Positions 57,746 through 64,000 of a DNA stretch of 64,000 nt are shown here, one piece after another (the first letter of the stretch is position 1; each line of letters begins with the position of its first letter). A program made the position numbers and the translations under genes. The notes under the pieces were generated by a model. The model was given only the letters and a program-made list of their open reading frames with translations. It was not told the origin of the DNA and did no database searches. This stretch comes from Pogona vitticeps (taxonomy: Eukaryota; Chordata; Lepidosauria; Squamata; Agamidae): positions 7,970,001-8,034,000 of the forward strand of contig NC_135791.1 in the NCBI RefSeq assembly GCF_051106095.1, written 5' to 3'.

Positions 57746-58892
57746 AGGAATTTTCTTTTGATTTTCTGTTTACAATTTCTTATGCTAGATTAAACCCAGT
57801 AGTTGGCTCTTTTCTGGATCAGAAAAACAAGCTGGTACAGTGGCCCGGAAGAACAGCTGCCATTTAAAAGTGCCGCCTGGGTGTTGACTCCAGACCTTGG
57901 CAGGCTCCTGGGTTCTTACCTAGTGGCTGGGGATAGACGTATGTAGTGGCCATCTGTGCTCTGTTCATTGGAGTCATTTTGTAGTGCAGAGTTTCAGAAC
58001 TGCCGTAAGTGAAGATGTTCTCTTCCTGTCCAAAGTGTATTCCATTAGTGGTGGGCAGCACTTATGCTCTTGCTCTCCTACCTCTTCCCAAATTCTCTTT
58101 GCCAAACCCCAAGGCTGCCACAGTGCATAATTTCTGGTGTCTTCTTCAGGAGGATGCCTGCCAGGACTTTGCCATATCTTGCACTGCCTGATGGGATAGC
58201 CCCCTCCCCACAGGATGGGTTAGTACTGCTCTCTGAAGGTTAGCTGGTAAGAATTTGGTTTGGTTTTCTTGTCTCCCCTCACCCTCATCCAGTGAACCAT
58301 CTCATTCTCGCCGCATGAGTTGCTTCATGCCTGGAGCCCATCTACCCCTCCAGTCTGTGTGGCTGTTTTCATTTGTTGTGTGCCTCTAAACCATCCCACC
58401 AGCAGCTGAAAGTCTTGAGAAGGTCTGTGAGGCCTGGGGGTGGGGGTGGGGAACAGCTTGGGAGCAAAGTAGATGTTCATATAGCGTCTTCCATTGTCAT
58501 GTCTCAGCACAAAGAAGTGATAAGACTCTTGGTAGAGCTGTAACTACGCTTTTCCAGACATTCGTTTCATGGCGTTCCTCCAAAAGTCTTCCCATACGTA
58601 GGCTGCTGGGTGACATGCTACCTACCTCACTGCATTTTGCGGGCAGGGAGCAGCTTCATAGCTTTTGGTCCACTTTTCTCCGATTGCTTGAGACAATTGA
58701 AATAGAGAACACGTAATGGAAATGACTTTCCGTGCAATACTAGTGGATACAACCAAGGAGTAAGGAACAGGACAGAAATCTATGTAATTTCTTGACTATG
58801 CAAGTTCAGTTACCTCTTGGAGGCAGATTACTGTATGATCTGAACGAGAGGTCTCTGCTACTGCATGGCTAATCTCTTCAAACTCCTTAGAG

Positions 58893-59251
58893 CAGACCTG
58901 GGCAAAGTGCGGCCCAAGGGCCACATTCAGCCCGCAAGCCGCTCCTGTCCGGCCCACCGGTCATCGCCCCATTCAAGCACTTGTTCAAGCCCAAGACAGA
59001 CTGGATTTCTCTCACTGAACAAGTTGAACATCAAAACCATGTATAGCTTTTTGTCTAAAGTTGATCAGTTGCTTATCTTTAACATACCGCAAAAAAACCT
59101 CTTTAGTATTTGTGAAGATTAACAAGTTTAAAATAAAAACAATCATAACATCACTGTTTTATTTTATTTTTCAGTAAAGTTGGTTCGGCCCCCAAACACA
59201 GTTCTGATTTTTCATGTGGCCCCCCCTATAGAAATTAATTGCTCACGCCTG
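58893..59251. mobile_element. hAT element with 8-base target duplication
   Basis: Left end CAGACCTGGGCAAAGTGCGG, right end GCTCACGCCTG. Flanks ccttagag (58885-58892) and acttagag (59252-59259) match at seven of eight. Interior short and without a long frame. Confidence 0.75.
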
Positions 59252-60967
59252 ACTTAGAGTAAGCTGTGATTCTGGGATGCAGAACCAGGATGAGCAAGCA
59301 TGCCTGCCCGGGCTTTCTCTTAATAGAGGGACTATGCATTTCATGACCTTGGAGGGTCAAGAAAGAGAAAAAGGCATCAGCTCAAGGAGATCACCATTTT
59401 GCATTTATATGTTGGGTTTTCTGTTTTGTTTTTTAGCTCCGAAAATCTTCTACATTATCTGCTTGTTCCTTAGCCTACATGACAGCCCAGTAATCTCCAT
59501 ATTGCAGATGAAGGACTGAGCTTCAGTGTGAGTGACTTGCCTTCATTCACCCAATTTGAATGAAGAACAAGTTTGGGAACTGAGAACTCAGACTATCTCT
59601 TTACCATGCTAGCTTTCAAACTAAACCCATAGGTGCCTCTGGCCCACATTTTAGTGTAAATCTGGGATCCCATGTGGAGTCTTGGGCTCTGCTGTTTAAA
59701 GGTTGCTGTGTCCACCCCAAGTGCTCATTTTGTTGCCCATCTTATTTCCTCCAAAATGAGACTTAATCCTTGTGTACATGTATCCATTTCTGGTAAGTAA
59801 GTATCAAGAATCTTTACTGATTTGTTGAATTAATGTGTAGATCTCTAGCAAATAACTACTGTCAATATTTTTTCCATTTGGTCCTCCTCAGAACCATATA
59901 TAGAACTGTTTTTAAGAAAGAAGAACTGATTTATTGAAGTTTGTTAAATACTTTGGGAAGTATTACATATTAAACAGATGTCATCCACCCTCAGGTCTTG
60001 AGGTGGTCTGAAAATGTTAACATTTTGGAATAAGTGCTATCTGCTGCTCCAAGTTCCTGTCAAGAAAGACATGCTGTATATTTATTGCAAACTGCTACTG
60101 TCATCCAGGCTTTAAGACGCGCTGAATGGAAACAAAACAAAAATAGTCCTCATTTTTTGAAGGCTTTGGGCGAGTTTATTGAAGAATTCCTAACCCTGTT
60201 GCTGTCCAGTTGTTTCACATTTCAAATCTCATCCGCTGCAGGAGGTACACTGGCTTTTTAAAAAACTTCATTTGCCAAATGGGTTGCTGAAACTGTCATT
60301 TAGCAAACTAGTTGCAATGTGATCCCCCCCCCAATCGTCTTTTCTTTATACTTATCAATTGAAAATCTCTTGGCAATCTAGTTAGTCTTGCTGAGAAATC
60401 TGCCTAATGATCAAATTAAATCATTTCTTGCTAGAATGCAAAATTGATGATATATTGGGAAAAATATCATCAGAGTGTGACCCTTCAGTAGTCAGTAATT
60501 CTTGGCACTTCACTCCAAAACATCTGGAGGGCATCAGCTTGTTTTACATGTTTACCCCTGGTGTTGAAATACTGATCATCAGCCCTGTCTTGTCCTTCTT
60601 TTCCCATCATGGAAAGCAAAGCTGGAAAGCCTGTGTCACATCTTTCTCTTCTTGTCCCCCATCCCCTATTGCTGAGTTTTGCACCAGAGAGAAGGCTGCT
60701 GCGGCTTGCTTGACCTTGGCAAAGTCAACCAAAAGTAGGAAGTAGTAGCAGCCTTGGACTCTGCTTGCTGATAAAGCTAGTTGTTCTTTTGCAAATGTAC
60801 GAGCTACAGTGAGAGTCCTCTCTTTGATGATGGAGTACTGGGCAGGGCAGACCATGGGAAGAGTTGCATGATTGGTCAAAATTTGCAGCCATTTGCCCGT
60901 GTTCACCAACAGGGAAAAGCAAGAAGGCCAAAAGGCAACTTAATTCCATAGCAGGCAACATCCACAA

Positions 60968-61020
60968 TAAATGAATGAATGAATGAATGAATGAATGAAT
61001 AAATAAATAAATAAATAAAA
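60968..61020. repeat. (AATG)n-(AATA)n microsatellite
   Basis: About eight AATG units followed by five AATA units and an A-rich end. Simple repeat. Confidence 0.9.
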
Positions 61021-61054
61021 GAAGAATAGAAAAGAAAAGAGAGACAAAAAAGAC

Positions 61055-61140
61055 AAAAACATGCACCTTAAAGATTAACCATCACATTGTAACGTAAGCT
61101 TTCATGAACACATCCGCTTCGTCAGACATTAAGAGACAGA
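61055..61140 (-). repeat. Hammerhead-type repeat end fragment
   Basis: Minus strand reads CTGACGAAGCGGATGTG, TTCATGAAAGCTTACG, then GGTTAATCTTTAAGGTGCAT. This is a clean CTGANGA...GAAAGC...CTTTAAGGTGC order. Helix II is weak. Confidence 0.5.
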
Positions 61141-61950
61141 ATGAAATGTAGATGGAATGCCAGTTTGACATTCTAAATTTCGTTGGTTACATAGGTTTCT
61201 TGTGGTCTGATTGCTCAGCTACTCCAAAGAGTCTGTCTTGACAGACTTAGCACAGCTTTGTATGATGAGATTTAAAGAAGGCTCCTGTCATTTAGACTGA
61301 AAAACAGCTGTATGCTTATCTGAAATGAGGGGTGTATTCTGGTTGTTCCTTGTCATGCCACTTACAGTTTTCACATCCACTGTGAACTTAGAAGTACAGT
61401 ACTTATTTGTGCTTCCAATGTGGCAACAGACGTTGTAAATAAAATGGATGACCAAGAGAAGTCATGAATTAAAGGCTTTGGGAGGTTACCAATCTACTTG
61501 TCCTGTGACTATATCTTGCTGTATAGAAATCCTCAGAAGGTATTATTTTCTTATCTATCCCCTCTCTTACCTTTGCATGCCCTTGTGACACAGCCTTCAG
61601 AAATCATATTTTTGTTTTATCCTTTCTAATCGGGATCGGTATGGATTTTGTTTCTCTGTTGGTCTAATACGGTTGCTCTGTCTCCTGACATTCCTCCTCA
61701 TCCAAGCCTTCATAATGAAGAATGTGTGTTACTAAAACTGCATCCATTCCAGATTTGCCCAAAAATGCACTCAGTTCTATCTGCTCCTTTCTCTGTTCTA
61801 GTTTGCTTGTAGGTGCTGTTGCTGTAAGCTTTCTTTCTCTGGCGTTTTCTTTTACTAATCCTCTCTTTCTCTGTCTCTCTCTCTCTCTTTTCTCTCCCTC
61901 TTCCTCCTGTTTCCCCACCTCCACCCCCTGCGCTGCTTGGAAACATCCAG

Positions 61951-63590
61951 TGTGTCCGAGGCACAAAAGAACTTTTGAGGACCCTCTGCGCCTCGCGGCA
62001 AAACTCCAGGGGAACCCAAGAAGCCCTGTCCCATATCTGAAAGCCCAGCCATTGCCACCGTCTGTGCCTCTTTACCCTCCAGGGCTATCTAGTTTTTATA
62101 CAGCTGCTTCTCTTCCTGTTTCACAGCAAGGATAGGGAGAGGCCGGCTACCCTGCACAAGGAAAATGCTGTTTGGAACCCTTCAGGCCTGGAGCGGAAGG
62201 GCTCGTCCTGTCATTCATAGGGTTCAAAGCTTAAAGCCATACCAGACACCTGCTGTGAGTGCAATAATGGGGGGGTTCCTGTTGGTTCTCGTATCTGAGC
62301 GAGGGAACCGGTTCCAACATCTAAGCACATCAAGGCCATGGGAAGATTTCCTGTATCTAGCCTTATCCGCAACAAGACATCTCAAGTTTTCAGAGCTCCT
62401 AGTAGATGTCTGTATACATAATATGTATGTATATATCCTACGCAAAGACACTCTTCTTCTCCAGCCCTGCTCCCTTTGTGTCGTTGAGAGTTTATGCCTT
62501 GTCTGTAGCTGCAACAGGATACTCGCCCACCCAGACATTAAGGTTGGGCTTGCACTAGTATTTCATGTACTCTCACTTGGTGCATTTCGTGCTACAGGTA
62601 TGAGCCACCACCCAGATGTATGTGTGTGTGTGTCTACGTGTGGCTGTGATTCTTTGATTCCACAGGAAATAAGTATGGTAGTGAAGCTGAATTGAACTTC
62701 ATGAGCGGCCCTGGAACTTCTTGGCTCTGCTCACTTTTTGACTTTATTTTTTTAATACTATGACTAACAGAATAATAGTAACAAAGATCCAATTTGAAAT
62801 GTGTATAGAGTTTCTACTGAAATCTCAGAAGCCAGCAGGACAGCGGCTGTAATTTTCTCAGATGGTTATTTAGCGCTTTCATAGTAACTTGCCCTTCCCT
62901 GTCACTGGCAAAATCAAAATTATGCAAATTTGCAAAATGTTGTGTAGAATAGGTCAATTTGCATCATTTATACAAGCTGCAGAATCCAGCTTTCCTTGGT
63001 GCAAAAATTTCCTCTCCCCCCCCCCCCCGCTTTCTTTTTTCAGCAGAGAGCCCTGTGAACAGCCCTACTACCTTACCTGGCTCTAACCTGGGGCAAATGG
63101 ATGGGCGGGTCACAGAAGGTGTACAGCCTAAGTCTGCTGCTTTTCACATGTGCAACTGGGACTGCCCGCTAAGCAGGATCTTGCAGAGATCATAAATTAA
63201 ATATCCATGACCCGGCTGATTTTTCAGACTCTCTCTGTGGAGGAAATATGCACACTCCTTGGATGTAAATAGTACTTTTCAGACCTTAAATTGCCCATAG
63301 GTTACCATGTTTTTGAGGACTACTTTAGACCCCCCGTTCTGCACTCCCTCTCTAACACAGACACAGTAACAACAGTATTTTGCCGTGCTTATGTCTCCTG
63401 TATAGACATCTGCCCTTGCCGTACCTCCTGCAAGGCTGAGGAGCAGAGTAGAGAAGAGGGAGGTTGTCAGGAGGCCCTATGCAGTGAGTGAAACCAAACC
63501 CTTTACCTCCTGAACTGTAGCTGTGTAGGATCTGAAATTTGTTTATGCCTTTCACTTTTGTAACAATAAAAAATTTTCCTCTCCTATTTC
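61951..63590 (+). CDS. ZDHHC18: Candidate alternative last exon of ZDHHC18 (29 codons, then 3' UTR)
   Basis: After a very long CT-rich tract, an acceptor ACATCCAG ends at 61950. If the donor ATG|GTATGAG at 54210 is used, phase 0 continues as CVRGTKELLRTLCASRQNSR and nine more residues to TGA at 62038-62040, giving a protein of about 403 residues. The paralog ZDHHC14 also has a Met-Cys junction at the corresponding point of its longer tail. A + strand poly(A) signal AATAAA at 63565-63570, with T-rich flanks, would end this exon. A different frame is open to 62135 (proline-rich), so the frame used is not proven. It could instead be the end of another transcript. Confidence 0.42.
63565..63570 (+). 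promoter_or_regulatory. Poly(A) signal AATAAA
   Basis: Canonical hexamer in TAACAATAAAAAATTTTCCT, followed by T/GT-rich DNA; 1.5 kb after the stop of the candidate alternative ZDHHC18 exon. Confidence 0.55.
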
Positions 63591-64000
63591 GTGGCTATCC
63601 TATTTCTGTGTTAAATCAACAGAAACACTATCAGCAGCTGTCGGTTCACTTTAACTTCTGAAGCTGCAATGAAACATCCATATGGCCTTCTAGGTGCTGT
63701 CAACTTCCATTATTCTATGATTTTGTGATGTCATAGTTATGTTTTCTGTACTGGGGAATCTGGAGAAGGGTGGAGAATTGAACTTTGGGATAATATTTTG
63801 CTTACCACTCTTTAAAAACAGCGGACTTCTTTGTCTTAAAAAAGGTGAAGAGGTGAGCAGAAAGATGTTTAAAAGTCTGATATCCACTAAGGCCAAAACT
63901 GGATGAGATACACCTAAGAATTATGTGGATTATTTTAAAAAATAAATTGGGATGGAGTGGGCTCAGGCTCCTAGGGAATCCACATAAGTGGTACCCTTCA
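63591..64000. other. Window end, no supported feature
   Basis: AT-rich; nothing recognised. Confidence 0.4.

Larger units (their letters stand above)
57746..61950 (+). other. Downstream of ZDHHC18 exon 8: intron of the longer form or intergenic
   Basis: Non-coding. It holds a hAT element (58893-59251), an AATG/AATA microsatellite (60968-61020), a hammerhead-type end fragment (61055-61140) and a CT-rich tract (61845-61925) directly before the candidate last exon. No other gene supported. Confidence 0.5.

Noticed and set aside
61722-62135. 137-codon plus-strand frame as a separate gene
   Set aside because: The first half translates a CT-rich splice tract. Only the part after 61951 is plausible, and the alternative ZDHHC18 exon uses another frame.
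1-64000. Retrovirus, LTR element, Polinton, CRISPR array, rRNA or true tRNA genes
   Set aside because: Searched for by eye on both strands. No LTR pair, gag/pol order, capsid frame, spaced direct-repeat array or tRNA cloverleaf beyond SINE heads was recognised.

Overview
The window is vertebrate nuclear DNA: intron-rich, AT-rich between genes, two CpG-island promoters, and dense old interspersed repeats. The repeat mix points to a squamate reptile, most likely a lizard. It includes a BovB/RTE LINE, CR1 with the (ATTCTATG) 3' end, L2-like LINEs, Penelope-like elements with a GIY-YIG endonuclease tail, tRNA-derived SINEs, and hAT and Tc1/mariner-type non-autonomous DNA transposons. Species cannot be fixed from sequence alone.

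Two protein-coding genes are present, both on the + strand and in the same order as on human chromosome 1p36.11 (ARID1A-PIGV-ZDHHC18): PIGV and ZDHHC18. PIGV (GPI mannosyltransferase 2) has a TATA-less CpG-island promoter near 6.15-7.06 kb and coding exons at 12123-12209, 14764-15936 and 24931-25233. These join in frame to about 520 residues. ZDHHC18 (Golgi palmitoyltransferase) has a CpG-island first exon at 29196-29506 and seven further coding exons to 54215, giving a 375-residue protein with an intact DHHC active site. A second possible C-terminal exon lies at 61951-62040.

Layout: 1-6.1 kb is intergenic DNA with hAT and SINE remnants. 6.15-26.95 kb is PIGV; its last intron carries a CR1 copy with an inverted 5' part, a Penelope-like fragment, two mariner-type MITEs and a hAT element carrying BovB sequence. 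27-28.6 kb is a short intergenic gap with a MITE. 28.6 kb to the end is ZDHHC18 and its 3' region; intron 3 holds an L2-like LINE split by a second L2-like LINE.

The most notable observations are a textbook U12-type AT-AC intron in ZDHHC18 (49016-50046), a GC-AG intron in PIGV, an alternative ZDHHC18 C-terminus, a CR1 insertion with the signature of twin priming, and several head-to-head Penelope-type repeat ends that contain hammerhead-ribozyme-like motifs. No retrovirus, LTR element, Polinton, CRISPR array, rRNA or true tRNA gene was recognised. The two genes share a membrane-biology theme (GPI-anchor synthesis in the ER, S-acylation at the Golgi), but their adjacency is inherited synteny rather than an operon-like unit.
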